Numbered from the stretch's first letter, positions 21,901 through 31,990 are shown. The stretch: DNA of 64,000 nucleotides from Fulvia fulva (GCF_020509005.1 NC_063017.1:2790001-2854000); one strand, 5' to 3'. The notes: generated by a model from the sequence alone, not told the origin. Made by a program: numbers and translations.

Positions 21901-24900
21901 GGAGGTGCTTGAGCCTGTGCTCAAGAAGCGACTCGGTGGACAAGACGGCCGGCAGAACGTGTGGGCTCGATTGCCACGCAAGATACTGGCTGAGGAAGTG
22001 GGTAACACGCAGCAACTGACAAACATCTTCCAATTTGTGGTGCGGCACCCAGACCTCTTCTACGAAGCCAGAGACCAATTCGCATCGATCATAATACCAT
22101 CTATCAGCAAAGTTGTGACGCTGCCTTCGGCAAGTGTAGAGAACAGGAAGCTTGCGCTGAACCTTTTCACCTTGATGCTGCAGTGGGAGGAGCGCACTGT
22201 GAAGGAGCACGGGTCGCTTGCAGGCAGCGACTCACCGAATGACGAGCCAAACGCCAACCTGAAGAAGGGCGCCGTCGCAAGCCCAGCGCTTCGACTCATG
22301 CTGATTAAATACATGGTGCAGTTCATCGCAACGTTACAGGCCACACTTCCAGGCTCTCCACCTCGCAAAGAGACAAGCAGCACCAAGCCGCAACTATCTC
22401 TGGAGCAGGAGCTTCCCATCAAGGTGCTTGATCTTCTGTACAAGCTCTTGTCACGGCCATACTGGGACGATCTTGATGTGGATGCCATGTTCCCAAAGGT
22501 GACAGAGCAAATCTTGTGCCAAGATCACAAGCAGGATGACAAGGGCGATACGTGGACAATTCGTGTCGTTAACACCGTCCAGATTCTGAAGGTTCTGATC
22601 AACGCTAGGTCTGATGATTGGGTGCTTGGGCGTCTGCCGCAACTGCAAAGGTTGCTTGCTAAGCCTCTACGCAATGAGAACCCCTTGGTCCAAGACGCCC
22701 TTCACAATGCTGAAGTCGGAGAGCATGTGGTACCAAAGCTCCCCCCTCTGCTCCAGCGAGCGCTTCAGCCTATTCCCATACAGACAGCGGATGAGGAACT
22801 CCCCGATGCAGATAGCCCGACGGAAGACTTCATCACATTCTTGACCACAACAGCAGGCGAGCTCTTGAACAATGGTAGCAACGTGGCAGCCATCAACATT
22901 TTATGGGTCATGGCACAACGCAAGCCTGAAGACATCGACCCGCACATTCCAGCGCTTCTGAAGGCTCTGCAGACGAAATTGGCCAAGGATCACCTGAGCA
23001 CGCAACTGTCACCACAAGCTGCAATGGCACAGGGCATCCAGCCCAATTCTGCAAGCTCTCAAGAGATGGAGACCACAACAAACCTCATCATCAAAGTCAT
23101 TGAAATGCTCTCCTCACGCATCAGTACGCTGGGTGAAACGCGGAGACCGTATCTTAGTGTGTTGGCCTCGCTTGTGGAACGCTCGACGAATAACGAGCTG
23201 TGTGAGAAGATCTTGGATCAGGTGGAGCAGTGGGTCTTCAATCCCACAGAACCTGTTCCTACACTCAAGGAGAAGACAGCAGTCTTGCAGAAAATGCTCC
23301 TGTTCGAGGGTCGTCCAGACCAGACCATGTATCAGAAGTTCATGAACCTCGTCATCCGCATCTACGAGGACCAGAAGATCACTCGCTCGGAGCTGGCCGT
23401 GCGCATGGAGCATGCGTTCTTGATTGGACTACGCAGCCAGGATGTGGAAATGCGGACGAGATTTCAAACCATCTACGACAAGGCGCTCAGCCGCTCTACG
23501 AGCAATCGCTTCTTCAAGCTCATCAGCGAACAGCAATGGGATGTGTTGTGCGAGTCCTTCTGGCTGAGTCAAGTCATTCAGCTCATGTTCGGTTCTTTCG
23601 ACCAAAACGCGATGCTGCATCTTCATCACGAGGACTTCAGATGTCTGCCAGCCTCAAGTGCGCTGAGCACATACACCAGCGATGCACGACTTGGCGACGT
23701 CATGATAGACGACAGTCTCGAGGAGATGCTTGTGAAAGAAAAGCAGTTCATGAATGAGATCAATGCCGTGCGAGCCCGCGATGTCCTCGGACCTATGGCT
23801 GACTTGCAGCACACCGATTGGCAACTCGCACACGAGATCTGGGTCGCCTACTTCCCGGTGTGCTGGTCTACCCTTGCTAAGGACGATCGCGAGGACATCG
23901 AGCAGGGCCTCGTGGCACTTCTTACTAAGGACTTCCACCAGAGACAGATAGACCGTCGCCCAAATTGTGTATCATCACTGCTCGAAGGTATCGCACAAGC
24001 CAAGCCGAGGGTCAAGTTCCCGCCGCACGTCATGAAGTATCTGGCAAAGTCTTACGATGCATGGTATGTAGCTGCAACCTTCATGGAGGACCTCGCCATG
24101 AAACCCGTCGTGGACACCACTGCTGTCAGGGAAAGCAACCTCGATGCACTTGTTGAGACATACGCCAGCCTCGAGGAAAGCGATCTCTTTTATGGTACAT
24201 GGCGCCGCAGAGCAGCCTACGTCGAGACCAATGCTGCTTTGAGCTATGAGCAGAACGGCATCTGGGACAAGGCGCAGGCCATGTACGAGCAAGCTCAGGT
24301 GAAGGCTCGCACGGGCACTCTGCCATACTCAGCAGGCGAGTACATGCTATGGGAAGACCAGTGGGTCCTGTGCGCGCAAAAGCTCCAACAGTGGGACATC
24401 CTGGGAGAGTTCGCCAAGCACGAGAACCTCAACGACCTTTACCTCGAGGCGATGTGGCGAAATTACGACACATGGACCAATAACGAGCACCGAGATCATC
24501 TGGAGACTGTCATCAAGGGAGTGTCTGACGCTCCGACACCTAGGCGGATGTTCTTCCAGGCGTTCACATCGCTCCTCAAGCTGCACAACAAGACTGAGAA
24601 TCCTCCCGACTTCGCCCGCGTCTGCGATGAGAACATTCAGCTCTCCATCAAGAACTGGCACAAGCTACCGCGCCGCATCACCAACGCGCATCTCGGCCTG
24701 CTGCAGAACTTCCAGCAGCTCGTGGAGCTTCATGATGCTAGCGTCATCTGCCAAAGCTTGGCTCAAACCAATGCCGCAAATCTTGATGTGAAGTCGCAAG
24801 AGCTCAAGGTCCTACTTAGTACGTGGCGTGACCGTTTGCCAAACCTCTGGGACGACATCAATGCCTGGCAAGACTTAGTAACGTGGCGCCAACATATTTT

Positions 24901-27601
24901 CCAGCTCATCAATGGCACTTACCTCAATCTGCTCCCGAACAATTGCGGGAATGCGACTGGTAACAGCTACGCGTATCGTGGCTACCACGAGACGGCCTGG
25001 ATCATCAATCGCTTTGCGCATGTCGCGCGGAAGCACCAAATGCCGGATGTTTGCATCACGCAGCTCAGCAAGATCTACACACTGCCGAATATCGAGATTC
25101 AAGAAGCATTCTTGAAGCTGCGGGAGCAGGCCAAGTGTCACTACCAGAACCGCAGTGAGCTGACGAATGGACTCGATGTCATCAACAACACCAATCTGAA
25201 CTACTTTGGTCAGCAGCAGAAGGCAGAATTCTACACGCTCAAGGGCATGTTCCTAAGCAAGCTCAATCAGAAAGACGAAGCCAGTGACGCGTTCGGAACG
25301 GCATTGTTCTTCGACATCAAGCTACCCAAAGCGTGGGCCGAATGGGGTCGATATAGTGATCAGCTCTTCAAGGACGACCCGCAGGACATGGAGAAGGGCT
25401 CGAATGCCTTGAGCTGTTATCTCGAAGCTGCTGGCCAGTACAAGAGCGCCAAATCTCGCAAGTTGCTCAGCCGAATTCTGTGGTTGTTGAGTCTGGACGA
25501 CGCCGAAGGTCAATTATCTCAGAAGTTCCACGACTACCATGGCGATCATCCTTGGTGGTACTGGGTGACTTTCATCCCGCAGTTGCTCAACAACCTGTCA
25601 AGAACTGAGAGTGAAGCCAACATTGCGCACTACATCCTGACAAATCTGGCAAAGACGTACCCACAGGCGCTGCACTTCCAGCTGAGAACGTCACATGAAG
25701 ATATGCAGGTCATCAGGAGGTCTCAAACCTTGCGTGAGCAGAAGGAGAAGGCCATGAAGGCAAAGCAACAAACAGGTGAAACTGTCAAGCAAGAGTCCCC
25801 TGCAAGACCAGAAAGCGGCACCCCGAGTGGTCAATCCCGACCTGGGACAGCCGCCGGTGAGCAGAGTCAAGCGAACGGAAATGCGACCGAGGAGACCAAG
25901 AAGGAGCCTGGCCAAGAAGAAAAGAAAGACGACGAGCAGAAGAAGCCTAAGAAGCCATGGGAGCACACGGAGGCACTGGTAATAACTTTGCGCACTGCCT
26001 TCCCGTTGCTCTATGCGTCAATGGAGGCTATGGTAGAGCAGGTCCAGCGGCATTTCAAGTGTCCTCCAGATGAGGATGCGTATCGTCTGATCGTGGCGCT
26101 GCTCAACGATGCGCTCAGTTACGTGGGACGATCGCCGCACTCTTTCACACAAGAGAACAAGCTTCCGCCGCAGACTGAAGCTAATATCACACGCTTCGCT
26201 GAGAGCATCTTGCCGCCGCACATAAGAAAGGCGTTCGAGCAAGATTTCGTCACGAAGAAGCCTACGATGTACGAGTACATCGTCAAGTTGCGGAGATGGC
26301 GCGACAAGTTGGCAGAACGACTCGATCGTCGCCCCAACACGATGCACCTCGCGGAAAACACTCATCTGAGCAGCTTTAAGTTTGTTTGGTTCGATGAGGT
26401 TGAGATTCCCGGCCAATATCTCCAGCACAAGGATAAGAACCAGGACTTTGTGCGCATCGAGCGCTTCTTGCCGATTGTGGATCTGGTACGTGGTGTTGCC
26501 AGTTGTCATCGACGACTCAAGATTCGCGGCCATGACGGTAGTGTCCATCCGTTCGCGATCCAACATCCCGCACCTAGACACAGCAGGCGCGAGGAGAGAG
26601 TCCTGCAGCTCTTCAGAATCTTCAACAGCACATTGTCGAAGAAGAAGGAGAGTAGGCGCCGCAATCTGCAGTTCCATCTGCCCGTCATGGTTCCGCTGAG
26701 TCCACAGATCCGCATGATCCAGGACGATGAGTCGTACGTCACCCTCCAGGCCGTCTACGAGGACTTCTGTCGCCGCAACGAGCTCGACAAGGACGATCCG
26801 ATCATGTTCACCATGGACAAGATGCGTGGCGTCACTCCTCAGAAGCAGGAAGCTTGGCTCAACATGCGCATGGAGGCTCTCAATCATGTGCAGGAGAAGA
26901 TGGTGCCAAAGGAGGTCGTGCGGGAGTACTTTGCTGCCACCTACCCATCATACGACTCTTTCTGGCTGTTCCGCCGACAATTCTCCTACCAGCTTGCGGC
27001 ATTGACGTACATCACATTCACGATGTTCATGACCGTGCGCTACCCGAACAAGATGCACATCTCGCGCTGCAACGGGAACATCTGGGGCTCTGAGCTGCTT
27101 CCGTTCACGATGGCCAACCGTCCAATCTTCCATCAGCCAGAGCCAGTGCCGTTCCGCCTCACACCGAACTTGCAGGTCCTTATGGGTCCAATCCACACCG
27201 AAGGCATCTTCACCTGCGCGCTGATGGCCATTGCTCGCTGCTTGACATCGGACAGCTCCTCGTCGACTACATCGCAGACACCTGCTGCGAACGGAGCAAA
27301 TGCGGCTGCGGCGTCAACTGATAGCACCAATTGCGAGCTTGAGCACCACCTCTCGATCTTCATTCGAGATGAGATTCAGTTCTGGTTTACATCTACCCAC
27401 CGTCAGAACATCAAGGAGAATGAGATGCGCGAGCACGTCTTGAGAAATGCCGAGGCGATTGTCAATAAAGCAGTCGCAATTGCCAAGGAGCCTACTGGCA
27501 ACAATCTGCCCGCGAGCCAGAGTGTGTTGGATCTGGTCGCGAAGGCTACGAACCCGGAGAAATTGAGTCAGACGGAGCTTTTGTGGATGCCGTGGTTGTA
27601 A
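15956..27601 (+). CDS. TRA1: Tra1, PIKK-family pseudokinase scaffold of SAGA and NuA4
   Basis: A single 3,881-codon frame from ATG 15956 (MTERQMDVFELKLQDAA) to TAA 27601, without any intron. Tra1 is the activator-binding subunit shared by the SAGA and NuA4 histone acetyltransferase complexes in the nucleus. Order: N-terminal HEAT solenoid of about 2,500 residues, FAT domain (for example WVLCAQKLQQWDILGEFAKH and GTALFFDIKLPKAWAEWGRY), a disordered charged insert (QEEKKDDEQKKPKKPWEHTE), a PI3K-like domain and a FATC tail ending ELLWMPWL. The PI3K region has ISRCNGNIWGSELLPF where true kinases have a catalytic HRD/DxxxxN-type loop, and no DFG, fitting the known lack of kinase activity. Length agrees with fungal Tra1 (about 3,750-3,900). 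It is intact and shows no frame problem. Confidence 0.97.
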   Translation: MTERQMDVFELKLQDAAVDLKTKGTLLTELRDQLEVLCQPPTYSTFLAKFIPIFLNILNGPPVFTSTSPEQRVRQCILEIIHRMPLATDNAAMEPYAEKIVDKGLELVRTENEDNSVLCLKIVMDFCRYHTKTQAVAEKAQPFLDLIVEIFKSMPNTVTDTFESTTPVNAATGAAPGTPNNTGTPGSPVASASQSLAADLGAEQQTNRPLAKGMHSFKVVAECPIIVVSIFQAHRALAPKNVRNFTPLIRDTLLLQAGPQRKAHEEAVQNNTVFTGVAREIRQKQQSAAFGDMITAQVKTMSFLAYLLRAYKESLNEFLPLLPDLTVRLLRDVPRSHTATRKELLVAIRHIINFNFRTVFLPVILPLLDPRTLVGDSLTADAALRPLAYTMLADLIHHVREQLTPEQIARVVQVYVRNMTGDDGVDVPGTSYQTMSAKLLLNMAECMSKLEDKRNARFLMMSVLNGIADKFAAMNRAYPNAVKLYRQQQSTSGTDAQAPEQYLADKESKPDWDETDIFSAMPIKAVSPKDRAMDPVSENKFLFKNLLQGLKQFFYQLRNSNPPKIKEEVDVASAPPHWGELSSGFEAEEVEVLIKLFRQGAKCFQYYAPLDSTDGNAAPAEPSSSLSTTANSKEEKDLLETFATIFHHLDPATFHEIFTSGKPSGIEFLYEQSFKHSALLHIPQFLLASEATSPAFCGMLLKFLMSKLEEVGEKDSAKTSVLLRLFKLSFMAVTLFSQHNEGVLLPHVRELITRSIELSVTAEEPTNFFLLLRSLFRSIGGGRFEHLYKEILPLLEMLLEVLNTQLAAAPDGTTRDLFVELSLTVPARLSHLLPHLSYLMRPLTVALRSGDGTSLPSQRAYSNDRSSNDARGPGSSELTAQGLRTLELCVDNLTADYLDPIMQPWMEEIMGSLWRMLKPASLTSTSVNNNGGQIAVGTGHHGAHTAVRILGKLGGRNRRFLTNPPDLDWRSYADDEASFDVRFIGSLSNGGERAMPARLGIDTAIDKLWESPKTAVQKKSDDFHKRQSFKFIIAHVKLLVGADNLPDDMARLVRLQAEDLATKNFDFGSDLFSSSERVKSTAKRDAQQHTLLKLLKALFFATSIDILRDDAEKFLQGIYRHFMLIELATAVARQKHNKRAFDVKAGEGPVFVEASILADAICESLASERKEVRDSAEAAMKVCFKITATIFGSEEKAETLPFFTKLADSLNHACYEEEWFTKSSGALGITIMVDKERMAFSESWITERITTMLQALLYVIKDMPQDLPASIRVQAKDTIVSLIKRYGASGLEKKGDFESKDSKLYRMASALVAEVSHMNRHVREAAQLALRTLASVFDMALHELLTPVKDTLTMVIFVKPLRALPFAAQIGYIEAINFLLEVPQDKEILPFDENLNRLLTEALVLVDADDENLAPKPYEYRTAESIVRLRVAGLKLLTTAIKLPGFSPNLPSTQPQGQGQQQQGNQHRARVISIFFKSLYSKNKEVAAAANAGLKIVLQSTSKLPKDLLQNGLRPILMNVQDPRKLSVEGLEGLRTLLQLLHNYFKVEIGTRLLDHMKHIADPPTLQKVSFSLVEAQPKMKIVTAIFSVFHLLPSQAAQFLQDLVDRVLSLEVTLRRTRSSPFREPLIKYLNHYPNEAWTYFSEKLKDERRGRFFAQILADVESGPLREKVIKEVDGLLDTFQGAGTDNEKSQSAVNAIAVVHAICQHSEHGKQLLENDKARKAFLEAAKSLQTQQQQNTLPSNLRLAVMQSAEQIIDIMTNYMRGRQNDLATLFEIFDACTKGELLACPSLFSYLYSHVIKNDSVDYHRSILNRCIEVYTSKDTTQKLKWFVFHNLLNPILANDVMRNWDILFQPNQKGTALLDKTMAEEIHNKLWRPQSVADMTDDNTQGVDHSRMELLQTSAFLIKYHHNMLQDTRKDLIKFGWNYIRLEDHINKFASYCLISYFIHHYETPPKIAMQVYNSLLRAHQTEGRNLVMQSLEVLEPVLKKRLGGQDGRQNVWARLPRKILAEEVGNTQQLTNIFQFVVRHPDLFYEARDQFASIIIPSISKVVTLPSASVENRKLALNLFTLMLQWEERTVKEHGSLAGSDSPNDEPNANLKKGAVASPALRLMLIKYMVQFIATLQATLPGSPPRKETSSTKPQLSLEQELPIKVLDLLYKLLSRPYWDDLDVDAMFPKVTEQILCQDHKQDDKGDTWTIRVVNTVQILKVLINARSDDWVLGRLPQLQRLLAKPLRNENPLVQDALHNAEVGEHVVPKLPPLLQRALQPIPIQTADEELPDADSPTEDFITFLTTTAGELLNNGSNVAAINILWVMAQRKPEDIDPHIPALLKALQTKLAKDHLSTQLSPQAAMAQGIQPNSASSQEMETTTNLIIKVIEMLSSRISTLGETRRPYLSVLASLVERSTNNELCEKILDQVEQWVFNPTEPVPTLKEKTAVLQKMLLFEGRPDQTMYQKFMNLVIRIYEDQKITRSELAVRMEHAFLIGLRSQDVEMRTRFQTIYDKALSRSTSNRFFKLISEQQWDVLCESFWLSQVIQLMFGSFDQNAMLHLHHEDFRCLPASSALSTYTSDARLGDVMIDDSLEEMLVKEKQFMNEINAVRARDVLGPMADLQHTDWQLAHEIWVAYFPVCWSTLAKDDREDIEQGLVALLTKDFHQRQIDRRPNCVSSLLEGIAQAKPRVKFPPHVMKYLAKSYDAWYVAATFMEDLAMKPVVDTTAVRESNLDALVETYASLEESDLFYGTWRRRAAYVETNAALSYEQNGIWDKAQAMYEQAQVKARTGTLPYSAGEYMLWEDQWVLCAQKLQQWDILGEFAKHENLNDLYLEAMWRNYDTWTNNEHRDHLETVIKGVSDAPTPRRMFFQAFTSLLKLHNKTENPPDFARVCDENIQLSIKNWHKLPRRITNAHLGLLQNFQQLVELHDASVICQSLAQTNAANLDVKSQELKVLLSTWRDRLPNLWDDINAWQDLVTWRQHIFQLINGTYLNLLPNNCGNATGNSYAYRGYHETAWIINRFAHVARKHQMPDVCITQLSKIYTLPNIEIQEAFLKLREQAKCHYQNRSELTNGLDVINNTNLNYFGQQQKAEFYTLKGMFLSKLNQKDEASDAFGTALFFDIKLPKAWAEWGRYSDQLFKDDPQDMEKGSNALSCYLEAAGQYKSAKSRKLLSRILWLLSLDDAEGQLSQKFHDYHGDHPWWYWVTFIPQLLNNLSRTESEANIAHYILTNLAKTYPQALHFQLRTSHEDMQVIRRSQTLREQKEKAMKAKQQTGETVKQESPARPESGTPSGQSRPGTAAGEQSQANGNATEETKKEPGQEEKKDDEQKKPKKPWEHTEALVITLRTAFPLLYASMEAMVEQVQRHFKCPPDEDAYRLIVALLNDALSYVGRSPHSFTQENKLPPQTEANITRFAESILPPHIRKAFEQDFVTKKPTMYEYIVKLRRWRDKLAERLDRRPNTMHLAENTHLSSFKFVWFDEVEIPGQYLQHKDKNQDFVRIERFLPIVDLVRGVASCHRRLKIRGHDGSVHPFAIQHPAPRHSRREERVLQLFRIFNSTLSKKKESRRRNLQFHLPVMVPLSPQIRMIQDDESYVTLQAVYEDFCRRNELDKDDPIMFTMDKMRGVTPQKQEAWLNMRMEALNHVQEKMVPKEVVREYFAATYPSYDSFWLFRRQFSYQLAALTYITFTMFMTVRYPNKMHISRCNGNIWGSELLPFTMANRPIFHQPEPVPFRLTPNLQVLMGPIHTEGIFTCALMAIARCLTSDSSSSTTSQTPAANGANAAAASTDSTNCELEHHLSIFIRDEIQFWFTSTHRQNIKENEMREHVLRNAEAIVNKAVAIAKEPTGNNLPASQSVLDLVAKATNPEKLSQTELLWMPWL

Positions 27602-29120
27602 TGAAGACGGGAAGGAAAGAACAGAATGCTTGAGTTTAGCATGGCGTTGGAAGGAAAAGAGACTTGGCTGGTTGCCGGGCAGGGTGCATGGTATGGCACG
27701 GACGGTATGGATACCCAGAACAGTGTTGTGGTCACACTTAGCGTGGCGTTGGGGCTTACGGAAGTAGTGTGAGATGCGTTCTTAGTTGTTTTGACAAGCG
27801 TTGTCATATAACCATTGCCCTGTCATCGTGCCTCTTTCACTTCTCTTACAATGCGCCTCTCGTACTGTCCATTGCTGCACCATTAAATAGCAGAAACTGT
27901 GCCTTTCAGCTAGTAATGAGGACAGCGACGTCCATTTGCGATGCTCATGGGCAACAGCAGTCCTCTGTGTCACAGAGCTGCTCAGACAAAGCCGATGTCG
28001 CCGCTTCGGGACAAGTGCGTGAGCTTTCGACCTCACCTCGCGTCTTCTTTCACAGCAACTTCCCCTTCTTCATACACATCACTGTCCTCCTATCTCATTC
28101 CGCCACCGCTGCCACCTCATTGACACCAGCCTCCCGCGTCTCCTACATTCCAAAGCAATAGTACGCCGCGCTACGTGAGGCAAGACAACGCGACCGAACG
28201 CGTCTGCACAATCTGCGGTGGTGCAGCGGACTGCTATCATGTTGTTTGCTGACACTCGTGTTGTCGATTGTGGTCGTTGTAGGGCTGGTATGCTCACCCA
28301 TACGTCTCTTCTCCAGGCCTCAGCGCGTGCGCCGAAGATCTGATGAAAAAGATGGAGTCTCCGCGGACTGTGGCATGTGTGTTGGGGTGAGGAAAGGCTG
28401 CTGCAAATACTTATGGATCGGAAGCGTTTGGTGGGTGCGACCAGTGCGGTCGCGAGTCCTGGGAATACTATGCTTACGTGCTTGTCAGGGTACCTTACAC
28501 TGCGAGGCAGGGGCGCTTACCGAGGGAGCCACTTTGATGTAGGTGTTTGAGCCATGTCCGCCCACCATGACTCGGCACCACCTACTGAAGACCTATTGCT
28601 TGCGCATGTCATTGCTTCTCTTTCCTTCCTCGATGGACGTTACTCACGGCATAGCTTAGGCTGAATTGTCTAGCGATACATAATGGGGACCATCCTCATG
28701 CACCGCGCTGCTGCTTTTCTGGTTCGGCGGCTCGATAGGTACGTTTCCCGATGTGTGCCAGCACTCCATCGACGTATTCGGTTGGACCCCCCTTGAAGCT
28801 GATGTGCTATGGCCAGCAAAACATCAGCTCGCAGTAGAGGCCGTCACCGAGCACCTTGTCACTTTGCAATACTCAAAACTAGTCGCGCAGATCGTCGAGC
28901 ACACTCGGACCGACTTAGTGGTGTGCCAAGTGCGATGGTTTCCTAGGGAGCCGCTGTGGAACCATACTCAGCCAGTTTGATGTAGGAGGAAGGAAAAAAG
29001 AAGCTTGAGGAGTCAGAGGCTTGTAATAAATGTGTCGGAGGCGGGGAGCGGCAAGCTGCCGAGCGAGTCGCGGGATGACGTGCAATAAGTCACTCGCGCG
29101 CCAAGGAAATTACCCTGCAC
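27602..29120. other. 1.5-kb intergenic region, no gene seen
   Basis: This holds the TRA1 3' flank and the 5' flank of the next gene. The longest frames are under 135 codons, mostly start at non-ATG codons and resemble nothing. No tRNA or rRNA signature and no inverted repeat of transposon size is seen. Confidence 0.4.
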
Positions 29121-29198
29121 ATGCTAGATGTTGAAGCACAAACACGACTCTGCGAAATCGCCCATCAACATCAGCTCCATCTTTTCGGTCGCATAGCC

Positions 29199-31213
29199 AT
29201 GGCTCCCAGGAAGAAAGCAAAGCGCCGAGACGTCAATACAGAGCCCAAGCCTACCCAGGCACAGAGGAATCGCATGAAAATTACGAAGAGGCACAAGAAG
29301 AATGTCAAGCGTCAAGGCCAACACAGCAAGACGTACCGTAAGCTTCAAGACCTACTGTCGCTCGCGATTCCTCTCGGCTGTAACAGCAAGAGCAACTCCA
29401 AATGGGCTGTCTCCAAGATCTTCGCTGTTGACGACCTCCTCGAGTGCTACGCACAACTCAAGATGCTACTCAAGCTAGCAGAAGGTACCAAACTCAGCTT
29501 CCACGAGATATGCCTCCTCTGTCTTGCAGAACTCGGACTGAGGGACTTCTCGCTCGATGAACTCGACGCGGATCGCGCGCTTGAGCTCGTCCGCGACGAA
29601 ACGCTTTCGCAGAGCCTGCCAGAGTACAAGAACCTATTCAAGAACGTCGTGAAAAATGCTGCACTGAAGAAGAAGAAGGAAGCGAATCCTGACATGGCCG
29701 ATGCGATTGACGACTTCATCAAGAACGAATTGGAGTACGAGGATATGGAGCCAGACAACGAGTTCGACTTCGAGAGAGCAAGACACGGCATTCGCCATCA
29801 CCTGAATCATGCACACCGCGAAGAGGACAAATTCCCTGCCTTCACCGACAGCGAGCAGCGAAAGCTTCACGAAGACTTACTCGTGCACCACCTCAACAAT
29901 GCCATGTACTACGAGACCCAACTGGCTTCCCACAATCGACCATATCTCCTCACACAGGCTTGGCTCTCGAGAATTGGCCCCGACGGCATTCGGTGTGCTG
30001 AGAGATGGCGGGCATTATTAGGGTCTAGAAATGATCATGTAGCCCCGTGCATGGAAGGTGTCGAGTACGACGGAGCAACCGATTACGAATCGGAGGGTGA
30101 GCAAGTTCAGCAAAGTACGCACACTGGGTACAGCACGACAACGCTCCAAGGCGAGGACACAGACACCGGTGCGACATCAGAGCGTACACAGAACACTGGC
30201 GGTGCTACTGCTACTGGCGCTTCTACTGGCCGTATCTTCTCGTCTACAAGTACCATGCCACCGCCACAACCCAACGGGAATAGAAGAGTGATTGCCGCCA
30301 CGGGCGCAAAGAAGGGCCGTACTGCTGCTGACGGGACCTCATCATCACCACCTCCGTTCACCTTCCCTGCCAAACCAACAGCATCCGCAGATGCGTCGGC
30401 AACGAGCGAGTCCGAGAGACGGTCGCAAAGCGCGCGAGGACTCTGGCACAGAGCCACCGCCAAAAGATACTTCGAAGCCTCCGTCACCGCCCTCGAGTCA
30501 TACCGGTGCTACAAAGGACAATGATGCGTCGTCAGGGCCTGAATCGAATGCCAATACTTCGCATGCTGGGGGCACAGCATCTTCGTCCAAGACTACGGGT
30601 GTAGCATCTGATATCGACAAGCCAGAGTACCGCGAGCCAGGTGGCGTAAAGTTGAACTGGACGAGGACTACGATGTGGAGGAGGACGGCGGTGCTAAGCC
30701 ACCACCGCCTCCTGATGCGCAGGGTAAGGAGCACAAGACAGAACAGCGCGACAAAAAGGCCGCTTCGTCAATACCAGGTCCGACCGCCAAGACATCAGCA
30801 GCTAAGCCGAAATTGTGGGATCGCCTAGAGGGAGACAGCCACTTCACCGCCAAGATGAAGGGTTTCATCCGCGGCTGCGTATGGCCAAGCAGTGGTCCAA
30901 AGGGAGCGGGAAGGCCAAGAAACATTTCTTCAATGTCGCAGAGAACCTTTCTGCAGCAATCAAGGAGGCCTCAGCCATCAAGTCCTCTGTACTGGATGCT
31001 TGGCTCGACGATGCAGATGGAGAGGCAGGGCAGAGCTATTTTGGGCGTAGTCGCCGTGCATTCTGGAAGGAGTACCTTGCCTATCAGAAGGATCACGGAA
31101 AGGGCACCTGGAAGAAGGAAGCGTTCAAGAAAGCCTATGCCTCGTACGAGAAGGTTCGGGATGGCATTCAAGACCAGACTCAGGCTGACGAGAAGATGAA
31201 CGGGGATGCTTGA
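29199..31213 (+). pseudogene. Hypothetical basic/acidic protein gene broken by three frame changes
   Basis: The frame from ATG 29199 (MAPRKKAKRRDVNTEPKPTQ; an in-frame ATG at 29121 is also possible) runs to a TGA at 30524. The protein-like reading switches frame near 30430 (SERRSQSAR to EDSGTEPPPKDTSK), switches back near 30645 (DKPEYREP to KVELDEDYDVEEDGG) and changes again near 30870 (AKMKGFIRG to MAKQWSKGSGKAKK), finally ending at TGA 31213. No splice sites at usable spacing explain these shifts. Segments: a Lys/Arg-rich N-terminus, a helical region with LLKLAEGTKLSFHEICLLC, an acidic segment, a long Ser/Thr/Pro linker, and a basic helical C-terminus with RRAFWKEYLAYQKDHGKGTW. The family is unknown. 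It is either a decaying gene or a locus with local sequence errors. Confidence 0.55.
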
Positions 31214-31405
31214 ATGCGCGACACTTCACTCGCAAGATGCCTGACTTTGGAGATTGCTTGCCTTGGTGTATGCTTGACACGGAATGTCATGTAGATCATG
31301 GAGTCAAGACCACCCATCTATGTTGTCCGCGGACATTGTATAGCTTCCAATGTTGAAACATAGCAGGACTAGCGCATGAGGTGCTTGTTGAAAGCATTAT
31401 CGACA

Positions 31406-31990
31406 TCACCGTCTCAACCTCTCTGTACCATCAATTTCGCCTCCCACCGCCCCATGACCCCCATCCTCACCCCTCCTCACCCCATCCTCACCCGACCCCC
31501 CCCCCTGCCCTCCTCCATTCCCACCCCCAGACCGTCCCCCCAACAGCACCACCTCCCTCACCTCCCTCAACCGATCAAATCCAATTCCCGTGTTCCCCTT
31601 CTCCACATCCCCCACCACATCCACCAACGCCTTCAAATCCCTCCTCTCAATCCCAGCGAGTTCCGCCGCCGCCAGCTGTTGTCGCAGTTCCATCGCTGTG
31701 ATCTTGGATCCGCATGCGTCGGCGACTGTTGCGCGTAAGTGCGCAAGGTAGAGCGCTGAGTGCCCTGTTTTGCCGTAGCCTTGGGCGTAGGATTCTACGC
31801 CGAGTTTGGCGAATTGGGGTTGGTGGGTGTGGGTTTGGGGAGGGGGCATTTGGAGGAGGCCTGGGGGGTTGAGGGTGTGGGAGGGTGTGGGAGGGTGTGG
31901 TGTGGGTTTGGTGAGTTTGGTGGCGTGGTGTTGTGGTGGTTCTTGGGTAGTACTGTTTTGAAGGCTTTGGCTAGCATGTCTTGTGAGCAT
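31406..31990 (-). CDS. Hypothetical protein with Gly-rich tail
   Basis: From ATG 31990 (MLTRHASQSLQNSTTQ) the frame gives 194 aa. The N-terminal third is Pro/His/Thr-rich. A conserved-looking helical middle, with FAKLGVESYAQGYGKTGHSA and MELRQQLAAAELAGIERRDL, is followed by a Gly-rich tail (GGRSGGGNGGGQGGGSGEDG). No family is recognised. The encoding DNA has long C-runs at 31480-31520 and a G/T-rich stretch at 31810-31920 with three copies of GTGTGGGAGG-like units. The frame is open slightly upstream but without ATG. The coherent helical middle favours a real gene; expression is unknown. Confidence 0.5.
   Translation of the reverse strand: MLTRHASQSLQNSTTQEPPQHHATKLTKPTPHPPTPSHTLNPPGLLQMPPPQTHTHQPQFAKLGVESYAQGYGKTGHSALYLAHLRATVADACGSKITAMELRQQLAAAELAGIERRDLKALVDVVGDVEKGNTGIGFDRLREVREVVLLGGRSGGGNGGGQGGGSGEDGVRRGEDGGHGAVGGEIDGTERLRR

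Noticed and set aside
26018..26887. 289-codon minus-strand frame opposite TRA1
   Set aside because: Antisense shadow of the conserved pseudokinase region, without resemblance to a protein.
28753..28980. Short plus-strand frame starting at an ATG at 28753
   Set aside because: 75 codons, no recognisable motif, in a region otherwise without coding character.
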